NCBI RefSeq assembly: GCF_042649685.1
Contig: NZ_JBHRZT010000039.1
Location: 33,573-97,572 of the forward strand
Length of the DNA stretch: 64,000 nucleotides
From: Bacillus_BA songklensis
Lineage (GTDB): Bacteria; Bacillota; Bacilli; Bacillales; Bacillaceae_H
Direction of reading: 5' to 3'
This document shows positions 26,633-35,089 of the stretch, in pieces (positions within the stretch are counted from its first letter, which is position 1; each line of letters opens with the position of its first letter). The notes beneath the pieces are model-generated. The model ran no database searches and had not been told where the DNA came from. It saw nothing but the letters and a program-made list of their open reading frames with translations. Both the position numbers and the translations under genes were made by a program.

Positions 26633-28018
26633 ATGATTCATAAACGAATAGTTGCTCTGTTTTTGCCCCTGTTTCTTCTTTTTGGCAGTCTCCCATCTAT
26701 GGCGGCTGGGAAAGAAGAAAATAGATGGCAAGATGAATTGATCTACTCCATTATGATCGACCGTTTTAATAATAGCCGGTTGGCAAACGATCGTGATATA
26801 GATGTCAATGATCCGAATGCTTATCATGGCGGGGATTTAAAGGGGATCATGGATAAGCTCGATTACATTCACGATATGGGATTTACGACCATTGTACTGT
26901 CTCCTTTGTTTAAAAGTGACTCATATGATGGAGGTACCATTAAAGACTTTTATAAAGTGGATGAACACTATGGAACGATGAAAGAATTCAAACAGCTTGT
27001 AAAAGAGGCGCACAAGCGTAATATGAAAGTCGTGGCAAGTTTTATCACATCAAGTGATGAAAATGAAATGGTAAAAGCAGGATCATGGTGGATTGAACAA
27101 ACCAATATTGATGGATACAAGATGTCCAAATTGGAAGAAGCATCTCTGCCTTTTTGGGAAAAGTTCGTTAAAGAGGTAAAAGCGGCGAAAGAAGGCTTTT
27201 ACTTAATGGGAGAGCTTCCTGAAGAAGATGTAAAGAACCGAGCAAACTATGAGCGAATCGGCTTCGATTCTTTAATTGATTACAGCCTTTATAATCAAAC
27301 TTCTGAAACATTTAGCAAGATCAATTCTTCACAAAAGATGTTACAGGAACAATGGCAGCAAACCGAATCTACTTACAAGAATCCGCTTGCAGTCGGAACG
27401 ATGATTGATAATGAAAATACTGCTCGTTTCACGAGAAAAGCCCTGGAGCATCGCCGCCATCCCGGAACGAGAACGAAACTGGCGCTAACGCATTTATTCT
27501 CATCTCCCGGCATTCCAACTGTTTACTACGGAACAGAAATCGCCTTAGACGGTGGAGAAAAGCCCGATAACCATCGGATGATGAATTTCCGTGTGGATAA
27601 AGAGCTGATTGATTATGTGACAAAACTCAGTGAGGTTAGAAATCAGCTTCCATCTTTACGAAGAGGGACATTTGAACGGTTATATGAAAAAGGTGGAATG
27701 GTGATTTATAAACGTCAGTATAAGGGTGAGACGGCTGTTATTGCGATCAATAATACATCCAAAACACAAATAATCGATTTAGGAACAAAACAGCTTGGAG
27801 AAGAGAAAGAATTAAGGGGATTGTTAGAAGATGATATTATTCGTCCCGCAAAAGAAGGGTATCGCATAGCGCTTGACCGGGAAAAGGCCAATATTTATGT
27901 ATTGGCTGATAAAACAGGATTAAACATGAAGTTTGTTGTTGCTCTCGTTGTAGTCTATGGAGCTTTTATGACTTTTATCTATTTAGCCTGGAAACGTGGA
28001 AGAGCAAGAAACAAGTAA
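26633..28018 (+). CDS. Membrane-anchored GH13 (alpha-amylase fold) protein lacking catalytic residues
   Basis: 461 aa. Seen: a signal peptide (1-24, ending PSMAA), a GH13 barrel (IYSIMIDRFNN, GGDLKGIMDKLDYI, DFYKVDEHYGT, SSPGIPTVYYGTEIAL), a beta-rich C domain, and a C-terminal membrane segment (about 432-452) followed by KRGRARNK. The enzyme motifs are altered: region I reads VVASFITSSD in place of DxVxNH; the nucleophile Asp of region II is Ser165 (GYKMSKLE); region IV reads IDNENTARF in place of IDNHD. Only the acid/base Glu194 (LMGE) remains. So it is probably not a normal amylase; carbohydrate binding or sensing is possible. Controlled by a perfect cre and followed by a MalR-like regulator gene. 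Confidence 0.8.
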   Translation: MIHKRIVALFLPLFLLFGSLPSMAAGKEENRWQDELIYSIMIDRFNNSRLANDRDIDVNDPNAYHGGDLKGIMDKLDYIHDMGFTTIVLSPLFKSDSYDGGTIKDFYKVDEHYGTMKEFKQLVKEAHKRNMKVVASFITSSDENEMVKAGSWWIEQTNIDGYKMSKLEEASLPFWEKFVKEVKAAKEGFYLMGELPEEDVKNRANYERIGFDSLIDYSLYNQTSETFSKINSSQKMLQEQWQQTESTYKNPLAVGTMIDNENTARFTRKALEHRRHPGTRTKLALTHLFSSPGIPTVYYGTEIALDGGEKPDNHRMMNFRVDKELIDYVTKLSEVRNQLPSLRRGTFERLYEKGGMVIYKRQYKGETAVIAINNTSKTQIIDLGTKQLGEEKELRGLLEDDIIRPAKEGYRIALDREKANIYVLADKTGLNMKFVVALVVVYGAFMTFIYLAWKRGRARNK

Positions 28019-28066
28019 AGGGAGATCCCGCTTAGTAGTGTAGCTTGAAGCAGTAACACCAGACTT

Positions 28067-28094
28067 TAACATGGCTTTACCTGAAATCATGTTA
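28067..28094. promoter_or_regulatory. Inverted repeat upstream of the LacI-family gene
   Basis: TAACATG (28067-28073) and CATGTTA (28088-28094), 14-nt spacing, directly upstream of a -10-like TATGAT (28093-28098). Candidate autoregulatory site. Confidence 0.4.
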
Positions 28095-28132
28095 TGATGG
28101 AATCAATAAAATTGGGAGAGGGGTGTGTTTGT

Positions 28133-29179
28133 ATGGGCGTGACCATTAAGGACGTCGCCAATTTAGCAAAAGTTGCACCTTCGACGGTATCAAGAGTAAT
28201 CGCAAATAGCTCGCGGATCAGTGAGAAAACGAAGCAGCGTGTCAGATTGGCAATGAAAGAATTAGGTTATCATCCCAATATTATTGCGCGAAGCCTTGCG
28301 AATCAATCGACACAAGCGATTGGCGTTGTAATGCCGAGCTCTGCTGACAAAGTATTTCAAAATCCATTTTTTCCGGAAGTCATCAGAGGAATTAGTATAG
28401 GCGCACATGAGAAAAAGCATGCTATATATATGTCCACAGGAGAAACAGAAGAAGAAATTTTTCAGGAAGTTGTTCAAATGGTACAAGGCCGCCGAGTAGA
28501 TGGCATTGTTCTTTTATACTCGAAAGTAGATGATATGATTTTACCTTATTTACAAGAACATGATGTTCGATGTGTGGTTATTGGAAAGCCGTTTAAAGAA
28601 GGGGAGACCGTATCGTTTGTGGATAATGATAATTTCCGTGCCGGCCGTGAAGCAGCTGAATATTTGATTAAGCTGGGCCATGAGCGAATTGCGTTTGTTG
28701 GCGGGGACTTGGACCTTGTTGTAACAATTGACCGTTTAACGGGCTATGACAAGGCTATTCGTGCTGCGGGCCTGCAATATCGCGATGAATATGTCATCCA
28801 CCAAGAATTTTTACGTGAAGGCGGAAAAGAAGCGGTTCGCAAGCTGATGTCGCTTGAAAAGCGTCCAACGGCGTTAGTGGTGGCGGACGATTTGATGGCA
28901 CTTGGCGTATTGAACACATTAGATGAAATGGGTATATCCGTCCCTGGTGATATTTCCATTGTGAGCTTCAACAATCTTTTAATCGCCGAGCTTGCCCGTC
29001 CTGCTTTAACATCTATCAATATCAATATTTTCGAACTTGGCTATCAGGCGGTTCGGTGTCTGATCGATCAATTTGAATCTCCTTATAAAGTAGTCGAGCA
29101 GATTAAAGTCCCTTACCAAATGATAGAGCGACAGTCTTGCAAACGATTAAATGAAGAGCTCGCTGAGACTTCTGTGTAA
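28133..29179 (+). CDS. LacI-family transcriptional regulator, MalR-like
   Basis: 348 aa from ATG 28133 (GGGAGAGGGG upstream; the frame is open to 28094 without a better site). Seen: an N-terminal helix-turn-helix with hinge, VTIKDVANLAKVAPSTVSRV, then a periplasmic-binding-type sensor domain with QAIGVVMPSS, QNPFFPEVIRGIS, GRRVDGIVLLYS, VDNDNF and RLTGYDKAI. These middle motifs match MalR regulators of maltose genes in Gram-positive bacteria. The gene sits next to an amylase-fold gene, which agrees. Sugar specificity is inferred, not shown. Confidence 0.85.
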   Translation: MGVTIKDVANLAKVAPSTVSRVIANSSRISEKTKQRVRLAMKELGYHPNIIARSLANQSTQAIGVVMPSSADKVFQNPFFPEVIRGISIGAHEKKHAIYMSTGETEEEIFQEVVQMVQGRRVDGIVLLYSKVDDMILPYLQEHDVRCVVIGKPFKEGETVSFVDNDNFRAGREAAEYLIKLGHERIAFVGGDLDLVVTIDRLTGYDKAIRAAGLQYRDEYVIHQEFLREGGKEAVRKLMSLEKRPTALVVADDLMALGVLNTLDEMGISVPGDISIVSFNNLLIAELARPALTSININIFELGYQAVRCLIDQFESPYKVVEQIKVPYQMIERQSCKRLNEELAETSV

Positions 29180-29189
29180 GGAAAGACGA

Positions 29190-29220
29190 AATCAAAAAGC
29201 CTCCGGGAGGCTTTTTGATT
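29190..29220. terminator. Bidirectional terminator
   Basis: AATCAAAAAGCCTCC (29190-29204), one base, then its exact complement (29206-29220). It serves the regulator gene (plus) and the SDR gene (minus), whose stop it overlaps. Confidence 0.9.
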
Positions 29221-30088
29221 ATCCATTTACAATCGTTCCGCCGTTTACATGAATCATTTGCCCTGTTATATAGGAAGAATCATCATTTGCTAAAAACACG
29301 TAGCTTGTTGCGACTTCATGAGGTTGACCTGCCCGTTTCATTGGGGTGTCGGCTCCGAATGTTGATACTTTTTCGCTTGCAAAAGTAGAGGGAATGAGCG
29401 GCGTCCAAATGGGACCGGGTGCGACTCCATTGACGCGAATACCTTTTCCAACCAGTGATTGGGAGAGAGAACGAGTGAACGCGACGATGGCCCCTTTTGT
29501 AGAGGAATAGTCAAGCAGCTGCTCGTTTCCCTCATAAGCCGTGATAGACGCCGTGTTAATAATGGAACTGCCTGACGTTAAGTATGGAAGGACAGCTTTA
29601 GTTAAATAAAAGAGTGAAAACACATTGGTGCGGAATGTTTGTTGAAGCTGCTCTGCCGTAATATCCAGGAGGCTTTCTTTTGGATGTTGCTCCGCTGCAT
29701 TATTGACAAGAATATCAATTTTTCCGAACTTGGCGATTGTTTCTTTGGCGATTTGCTCACAAAAAGATTCATCTCCAATGTCTCCGGCAAGAAGTAAACA
29801 TTGGGCTCCAAACTGTTCTACTTGTTTTCTCGTTTCCTCTGCATCTTGATGTTCGTCTAAATAAACGATGACCACATTGGCTCCTTCTTTCGCATAATGA
29901 TAGGAAACGGCCCGGCCAATTCCGCTATCACCGCCTGTAATGATAGCCACTTTTCCTTTTAGCTTTCCTGCTGCCTTGTATTGGCTGCTGATTGCAACAG
30001 GAATCGGATTCATCTCGGACTCGATTCCCGGCTGCCTGTTTTGATGTTGGGGCGGGAATGTTTGTTGTTGGTTTTGTTGGTTAGCCAT
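29219..30088 (-). CDS. SDR family oxidoreductase (YhdF/YhxC type)
   Basis: 289 aa from ATG at 30088 (AAGGAGGAAGAACA upstream); a longer open frame to 30331 runs into repeat DNA and is rejected. Seen: a Gln/Pro-rich N-terminal extension of about 40 residues, the NADP-binding glycine motif TGGDSGIGRA, NNAA, the catalytic Ser in NTASITA, YSSTKGA (Tyr and Lys), and PGPIWTPL. The Gln-rich extension and the length are typical of the Bacillus YhdF/YhxC/YdaD stress-induced oxidoreductases. Substrate unknown. Confidence 0.88.
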   Translation of the reverse strand: MANQQNQQQTFPPQHQNRQPGIESEMNPIPVAISSQYKAAGKLKGKVAIITGGDSGIGRAVSYHYAKEGANVVIVYLDEHQDAEETRKQVEQFGAQCLLLAGDIGDESFCEQIAKETIAKFGKIDILVNNAAEQHPKESLLDITAEQLQQTFRTNVFSLFYLTKAVLPYLTSGSSIINTASITAYEGNEQLLDYSSTKGAIVAFTRSLSQSLVGKGIRVNGVAPGPIWTPLIPSTFASEKVSTFGADTPMKRAGQPHEVATSYVFLANDDSSYITGQMIHVNGGTIVNG

Positions 30089-30141
30089 TGTTCTTCCTCC
30101 TTGTCTAATAGTTCCCTTGTTAGTATGGAAAGGTAAAAAAA

Positions 30142-30177
30142 TTTTATCCCACATTAACGGGCAGTAAGGCCCCCGCT
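30142..30177 (+). repeat. Dispersed repeat (TTTTATCCC...AGTAAGGCC), copy 2
   Basis: TTTTATCCCACATTAACGGG, then CAGTAAGGCCCCCGCT; about 30 of 36 positions match 843-878. The hairpin that follows copy 1 is not kept here. Confidence 0.6.
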
Positions 30178-30258
30178 GATGGAAGTTTCCTTTATCCTTT
30201 CGGAGGATATCGCGCAGGTAGACTACATTCCTTAGGAAGAGGAGTAAAACAAAAAACG

Positions 30259-30284
30259 AAAGGAGACGGTGTGTCGTCTCCTTT
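30259..30284 (-). terminator. Terminator, probably of yajQ
   Basis: A perfect 10-bp stem AAAGGAGACG (30259-30268) with CGTCTCCTTT (30275-30284). On the minus strand it is followed by CGTTTTTTGTTTT. It lies 190 bp beyond the yajQ stop, with a repeat in between. Confidence 0.7.
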
Positions 30285-30352
30285 TGTTTCTTCATGTTTG
30301 GAAAATTATAAACTTTCATCCCGTCGATCACTTTGTGAGTGATTGGGTGATC

Positions 30353-30469
30353 GTCCAGCTCCAGCGCCTAGCCCCTCGAGTCGCTTCGGTCCTGTCAATG
30401 AAGTCAAAGAACAACTTCACCGGCGGGCCCTTCACGCTTGTCGGGGCTGAGCAAGGCGCTTGCGCTTTT
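30353..30469 (-). repeat. GCGGAAGCG-type intergenic repeat, diverged copy
   Basis: On the minus strand it starts AAAAGCGCAAGCGCCTTG and ends GGCTAGGCGCTGGAGCTGGAC. It is the same framework as the tandem units at 52402-52716 (AAAAGCGGAAGCG ... GGCTAGGAGCTGCAGCCGGAC). This family is widespread between genes of Bacillus relatives. It abuts the yajQ stop codon. Confidence 0.7.
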
Positions 30470-30471
30470 GT

Positions 30472-30963
30472 TCAACGATAGTTAATGAATTGAACATCAA
30501 TTGGCAAATCGGCTTCGCGAATTGCGGCAATCACTTTTTGTAAATCATCTCTACTTTTTCCGGACACACGCAGCTGGTCATCCTGAATCTGGCTTTTGAC
30601 TTTTAAGCCCGCATTTTTGATGATCGTATTGATCTTTTTGGCATTCTCCTTATCAATGCCCTGGATTAATGTTGCCCTTTGTCTCACTGTTCCGCCGGAA
30701 GCATTTTCTATTTTTCCGTACGATAGGTTTTTTATTGGGACACCCCGTTTAATCAGTTTGGAAAGAAGCACATCTTTCAGCTGATTCAGTTTGAATTCAT
30801 CATCTGAAACGAGCACAATCTCTTCTTTATCAAGAGAGAGATCACTTTTGCTTCCTTTAAAGTCGTAGCGAGTTTGAATCTCTTTCATGGCAATGTTGAT
30901 CGCATTCGTGACTTCAGATAAGTCAACTTTGGACACAATATCAAATGAGCTTTCTTTAGACAT
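30472..30963 (-). CDS. yajQ: YajQ family nucleotide-binding protein (YitK)
   Basis: 163 aa, the family length, from ATG at 30963 (AGGAGGAACAT upstream); the open frame to 31068 is not used. Seen: SSFDIVSKVDLSEVTNAI, RYDFKGSKSDLSL, KAGLKVK-like NAGLKVKSQIQDDQLRVSGK and the C-terminal VQFINYR. YajQ proteins have two RNP-like folds and bind nucleotides (cyclic-di-GMP in some proteobacteria); the role in Bacillus is unclear. It is divergent from cvfB, as yitK and yitL are in B. subtilis. Confidence 0.93.
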   Translation of the reverse strand: MSKESSFDIVSKVDLSEVTNAINIAMKEIQTRYDFKGSKSDLSLDKEEIVLVSDDEFKLNQLKDVLLSKLIKRGVPIKNLSYGKIENASGGTVRQRATLIQGIDKENAKKINTIIKNAGLKVKSQIQDDQLRVSGKSRDDLQKVIAAIREADLPIDVQFINYR

Positions 30964-31111
30964 ATGTTCCTCCTCATTTGTAAAAATTTTCTTGCAATCA
31001 TTATAAACAACTTCTACATTAAGTACAACCGTGCCAAAAGTTGAATGGCTGAGCAGGAATTGGTACAATCACCATATGTTTGTATTTTGAAAGGAAGAAA
31101 GGATCGAAACA

Positions 31112-31987
31112 ATGAGCAAATTACAACCTGGAAAAACATTGGTGCTTCATGTAGAACGTGAAACACCTTTAGGATATATGTTAACGGACGGAAAAGAAGA
31201 AGTGCTGCTTCATCGAAATGAAGCGACAAAGGAGCTGGCAGAAGGAGAAGAGGCCGCAGTCTTTGTTTATTTAGATCAAAAAGGAAGATTGGCTTCTACA
31301 ATGACGCTTCCGACTATTGAGGAAGGGAAGTATGAGTGGGTAAAGGTGGTTGAAACCCAACCGGGTCTTGGCGTGTTTGTAGATATCGGCCTGAACAAGG
31401 ATTTGCTGGTAGAAAAAAATGATTTGCCTGCCCTTGAGTCATTATGGCCGGCTGAAGGGGATTTGTTATATTGTACGATCAAAGTGACAAGACGCGGTCT
31501 TTTATACGGGAAGCCGGCAACAGAAGATGTCATGCAGGAAATTGCGAAAGAAGCGCCGGCATCTTTGTTTAATAAAAGCCTTACCGGGACCGTTTATCGT
31601 GTGTTAAGAGTCGGAACGTTTTTAATCACGGATGAAGGTTATCTGGGCTTTATTCATGAAACGGAACGAAAGGAAGAGCCTCGTTTAGGAGAGAGAGTAC
31701 AAGCACGTGTTATTCATGTAAAAGAAGATGGAACATTAAATTTATCATTAATACCTCGAAAACAAGACAGCATGTCTGAAGATGCGGATGAAATTTATGC
31801 TTACTTGCAAAACAGGGGAGGAGCGATGCCTTATTGGGATAAAAGCTTTCCGGAAGACATTCGCGAGCGTTTCAATCTGAGCAAGGCTGCTTTTAAGCGC
31901 GCTCTTGGAAAACTCATGAAGGAGAACAAAGTGTATCAAGAAGAAGGCTGGACTTATATCAAGAAAGAAGAAACAGGTGATAAATAA
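31112..31987 (+). CDS. cvfB: S1-like RNA-binding protein CvfB (YitL)
   Basis: 291 aa. Seen: N-terminal S1-like beta barrels (VLHVERETPLGYMLTDG, VLLHRNEA; GLGVFVDIGLNKDLLVEKNDLP; VLRVGTFLITDEGYLGFIHETER) and a C-terminal winged-helix segment (REDIRERFNLSKAAFKRALGKLMKENKV type). This is the CvfB/YitL architecture: three S1 domains and a winged helix that bind RNA; in staphylococci it affects virulence gene expression. Ribosome site AAAGGAAGAAAGG. It ends before a terminator at 32121. Confidence 0.92.
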   Translation: MSKLQPGKTLVLHVERETPLGYMLTDGKEEVLLHRNEATKELAEGEEAAVFVYLDQKGRLASTMTLPTIEEGKYEWVKVVETQPGLGVFVDIGLNKDLLVEKNDLPALESLWPAEGDLLYCTIKVTRRGLLYGKPATEDVMQEIAKEAPASLFNKSLTGTVYRVLRVGTFLITDEGYLGFIHETERKEEPRLGERVQARVIHVKEDGTLNLSLIPRKQDSMSEDADEIYAYLQNRGGAMPYWDKSFPEDIRERFNLSKAAFKRALGKLMKENKVYQEEGWTYIKKEETGDK

Positions 31988-32120
31988 AAAGAAAGGGGGT
32001 TGCCCCGGAACACGGAAAGGCATATGTTTTGGGCGTAAAATCAAATGAATCATCGTGGAAAATCCATAAAACTGAGAATTTTCGTGACGATTTATTTGAC
32101 AAAAAGCTTTTTACAGCATA

Positions 32121-32152
32121 AAAAGGAGGCTCTTGGTTGAGCCCCCTTTTCT
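32121..32152 (+). terminator. Terminator between cvfB and the DUF3941 gene
   Basis: AAAAGGAGGCTC (32121-32132) with GAGCCCCCTTTT (32139-32150), one mismatch, A run and T run on either side; it may act in both directions. Confidence 0.8.
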
Positions 32153-32156
32153 TTAT

Positions 32157-32294
32157 TTACAGGTGATCGGTTTTTTTTGAATAAGAATTTTTCCCTAATT
32201 CACGGTTATGCTCTCTCATAATATTTTTTTCATGGCGTTTTGCATTATTATCTCTTGCTTTTTTATCATTGTCGCTTGTGTGAGATTTTGTCAT
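32157..32294 (-). CDS. DUF3941 small hydrophilic protein
   Basis: 45 aa. Minus-strand ATG at 32294, ribosome site AAAGGAGTGAT. The protein starts MTKSHTSDNDKKARDNNAKR and ends NREL-GKNSYSKKTDHL. The SDNDKKARDNNA and YSKKTDHL motifs match the DUF3941 family of very small, highly charged proteins found in spore-forming bacilli. Function unknown. Confidence 0.8.
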   Translation of the reverse strand: MTKSHTSDNDKKARDNNAKRHEKNIMREHNRELGKNSYSKKTDHL

Positions 32295-32363
32295 GCGAAA
32301 TCACTCCTTTAACCTGGTGATGATATTAAGGTTAGCCTGGAGTGTCTAATTTATGTAGGCAAC

Positions 32364-33224
32364 TTATGACAGCGTATCGTTCAAGAAAAAAAGAGCAATT
32401 GTACCTGGTCCTGCATGAGAACCGACTGCTGAACCGAGGCTGTTGATGATAAAGGATTGACAGCCGAACTTTTCTGTGATGAGCTGTTTGAGTTCGAGTG
32501 CAGTATGTTCGTCATCTCCATGACTGATGGCGATTGTTTGTGAAGCTAAATCCTGCCCGCGCTCTTCCATCAGTTCAACCATTCGTTTTAAAACTTTTTT
32601 ACGTCCGCGTATCTTTTCGATTGGAATGAGTTTTCCGTCTTCGACGTGAAGCAGGGGCTTAATATTGAGAAGGCCACCGACAAAAGCAGATGTTTTGCTG
32701 ACACGGCCGCCTTTTGCAAGGAAATCTAAATTGTCGACCGTGAAGATGTGTTCCATGTGATGGCTGTAAGCTTTAATCTTCTCAACAAGTTCTTCAAACG
32801 GCAACTGTTGCTTAAGCAGCTGGACAGCGTAATGAACGACGAGTCCCTGACCGAGGGAAGCACACTTCGTATCGATTACCTCGATTTTAGCATCGGGATA
32901 GTTTTCTTTTATTTCTTGCTGCATCATGACAGACGTCTGGTATGTACCGGATAGTTGGGAGGAGAATGCAATATAAATGCCCGCATCCCCATTTTTCACA
33001 ATCGATTCAAATGTATCGTAAATTGTATTAGGTGCAGCCTGGGATGTTTTTGGATGTGCACCGTGGCGAATATATTCAAATACTTCATGCGGTTGGATAG
33101 TTTCTAAATCTAAATACTCTTTATCGTTAACATGAACACGAAGGGGAAGCAATTGAACATCATGCTCCTGGAAAAAATGCAATGGCAGATCGCTTGCACT
33201 GTCCGTTACGATTTTAATTGACAT
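32364..33224 (-). CDS. DegV family fatty-acid-binding protein (YitS)
   Basis: 286 aa. DegV/FakB proteins bind a fatty acid and present it to a kinase (FakA). Seen: MSIKIVTDSASDLP, the SQLSGTYQTS loop of the lipid-binding site, VIDTKCASLGQGL, FTVDNLDFLAKGGRVSKTSA, and HAGPGTIALFF near the C-terminus. All are intact. ATG 33227 and 33224 are both possible; the latter is 9 nt from AAGG. The position before yitT matches yitS of B. subtilis. A palindrome (33273-33285) lies in its promoter region. Confidence 0.9.
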   Translation of the reverse strand: MSIKIVTDSASDLPLHFFQEHDVQLLPLRVHVNDKEYLDLETIQPHEVFEYIRHGAHPKTSQAAPNTIYDTFESIVKNGDAGIYIAFSSQLSGTYQTSVMMQQEIKENYPDAKIEVIDTKCASLGQGLVVHYAVQLLKQQLPFEELVEKIKAYSHHMEHIFTVDNLDFLAKGGRVSKTSAFVGGLLNIKPLLHVEDGKLIPIEKIRGRKKVLKRMVELMEERGQDLASQTIAISHGDDEHTALELKQLITEKFGCQSFIINSLGSAVGSHAGPGTIALFFLNDTLS

Positions 33225-33272
33225 CATTGTCACCTTCCTATTGCTTTTATATGATATGAATAGTTTACAGAT

Positions 33273-33285
33273 TGTTTGGCAAACA
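33273..33285. promoter_or_regulatory. Perfect 13-bp palindrome, candidate operator of degV
   Basis: TGTTTGGCAAACA. On the minus strand it lies between a -35-like TTGTAT and a -10-like TAAACT with 17-bp spacing, so a bound protein would block the promoter. Confidence 0.4.
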
Positions 33286-33521
33286 TACAATTTTTTCGAC
33301 TGATCAGCGCATAAATGTACGGCTTTTTATTGTAAGATGACGGGACGGTTGTTTCAGGGGAGGATTGTTGCGGGTACGATAAAACGGACGATGTTTGCTT
33401 GGCGGGTTTGGTATACGCCAATTTTCTAAATCCATTCTGCCATACATAAGTGTTATTAATGAATTAATATGAAAAGACCATACTACTATTAGATGTATAT
33501 GCTTGACGGGAGGAAATTCTT

Positions 33522-34364
33522 ATGGTTTGGTTAGAAACGAAAAAATTAATTGTTGTTTTGCTCGGGGCCTTACTGAGTGCGTTATCCTTAAACTTATTTT
33601 TAATCCCTGCCAATATTTATGCCAGCGGCTTTACCGGCGCGGCCCAGCTTATTTCAAATGTGCTGTCGGACTACACGCCCATTCACGTATCAACGGGTAT
33701 TTTATTGCTCTTGTTTAATATCCCCGTCGCGATTTTAGGCTGGATGAAAGTAGGGAAGTCGTTTACCTTATATAGCTTTTTAAGTGTTGCGGCAACAACT
33801 GTATTTTTGGAATTGCTTCCCGTTTACCCCCTTTCCAAAGATATTTTATTGAACTCGGTGTTTGGCGGTGTCATTGCTGCTGTAGGAATCGGCTTCACAT
33901 TAAAGTGGGGAGCTTCAACTGGGGGACTTGATATTATCGCCATGATTTTGTCTCGTATGAAGGATAAACCGGTCGGTACATACTTTTTTGCCATCAATGC
34001 TGTCATTATCGGAACAGCAGGATTAATATACGGATGGGAGAAAGCTTTATACACTCTTGTTGCGTTATATGTTTCTACACGTATGATTGATGCCATTCAT
34101 ACTCGTCATGAAAAGCTAACGGCTATGATCGTTACAAAAAAAGGTGCGGAATTGAAAAAGGCGATCCATGCTAAATTGGTACGCGGAATTACAACTGTTC
34201 CAGCTAAAGGGGCCTTCACAAACGAAGAAAAAGAAATGATGATTATCGTCATTACAAGATATGAGTTGTTTGATTTGGAGCGGATTATTAAAGAAGTAGA
34301 TCCGAATGCATTTACAAATGTTGTGCAGACAACAGGGATCTTGGGGTTCTTCCGTAAAGACTAG
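33522..34364 (+). CDS. yitT: YitT family membrane protein
   Basis: 280 aa. Seen: about six hydrophobic segments in the first 190 residues with the family motifs LFLIPANIYASGFTGAAQL and LKWGASTGGLDIIAMIL, then a soluble C-terminal DUF2179 domain (HEKLTAMIVTKKGAELKKAI ... VDPNAFTNVVQTTGILG). The transported or bound ligand is not known. Ribosome site GGGAGGAAATTCTT. It ends at a strong terminator. Confidence 0.92.
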   Translation: MVWLETKKLIVVLLGALLSALSLNLFLIPANIYASGFTGAAQLISNVLSDYTPIHVSTGILLLLFNIPVAILGWMKVGKSFTLYSFLSVAATTVFLELLPVYPLSKDILLNSVFGGVIAAVGIGFTLKWGASTGGLDIIAMILSRMKDKPVGTYFFAINAVIIGTAGLIYGWEKALYTLVALYVSTRMIDAIHTRHEKLTAMIVTKKGAELKKAIHAKLVRGITTVPAKGAFTNEEKEMMIIVITRYELFDLERIIKEVDPNAFTNVVQTTGILGFFRKD

Positions 34365-34405
34365 AAAGTGAAATCCCGATAAATGGATAAATAGCTTTTA
34401 ATATG

Positions 34406-34447
34406 AAGTCCCGAAAGCCTGGAAAACAGGCTTTCGGGACTTTTTTA
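34406..34447. terminator. Terminator after yitT
   Basis: A perfect 16-bp stem AAGTCCCGAAAGCCTG (34406-34421) with its complement (34427-34442), 5-nt loop, T run. It may also end the minus-strand gene at 34445. Confidence 0.92.
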
Positions 34448-35089
34448 CATTGTTTTGCCCTCCAACTGATCTGCTAACCCATCTAGCTGTGCTTTTTCTT
34501 CGGGAGTAGCTTGGCTGGCAGCATAAGAAAGAGTTTCTTGTGCAATGCCCATTTGCCCCTGATCGACTAAGGCGGAGTCATCTGTCTGATCAGCCTGCCG
34601 GCTCTTAATGCTCTTTTGATCCTCATTGAGTAAGGCCGAATGGTCTGTCTGATTAGCTTGGGGGCTCTTAATGCTTGTTTGACCTCCACTAGTTAAGGCT
34701 GAGTCACCAGTCTGATTTTCGATACCCAATGCTTGCTGGAATTGCTGAATTTGTTCTTGCTCCCCTGGTGATGCTTGATTCATGAGAGAAGAAACCACGC
34801 TTCCTGCGATATCCATCTTCCCGTTATGATTTCTAGGAGAAGAAGAATTCTGGTGGTTTGCCTGCGGTTCTTGCTGTGACTGCTGACCCTGGTGTTGCTC
34901 CCCTGTTGACATGCTTCCAGATAAAAGGGATTGTATCATCCCCATGTCAAAAGAACCTTCTTTATTTGACTTCCCCGTGTTGGCTTGTCCATGATTAGAG
35001 GATTGCTGTTTTTGTTCGCCGGGGGAAGAAAATGCTCCCCTAACGTTAGTGAAGACTTGTTTTGCCTGCTGAAATAAAGAGTCTGCCAT
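34445..35089 (-). CDS. Gln/Ser-rich repeat protein, unknown
   Basis: 214 aa, no cysteine, no signal peptide, very hydrophilic and rich in Gln, Ser, Asn. Seen: a short N-terminal helix (MADSLFQQAKQVFTNV), SPGEQ motifs at two sites, and three imperfect units of about 21 residues near 150-200 (QTGDSALTSGGQTSIKS, QTDHSALLNEDQKSIKS, QTDDSALVDQGQMGIA). A helical tail ends EEKAQLDGLADQLEGKTM. I do not recognise a family; a spore coat or spore-interior role is a guess. The start overlaps the stop of the upstream small gene (TGATG), and GGAGGT inside that gene serves as ribosome site. Confidence 0.75.
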   Translation of the reverse strand: MADSLFQQAKQVFTNVRGAFSSPGEQKQQSSNHGQANTGKSNKEGSFDMGMIQSLLSGSMSTGEQHQGQQSQQEPQANHQNSSSPRNHNGKMDIAGSVVSSLMNQASPGEQEQIQQFQQALGIENQTGDSALTSGGQTSIKSPQANQTDHSALLNEDQKSIKSRQADQTDDSALVDQGQMGIAQETLSYAASQATPEEKAQLDGLADQLEGKTM

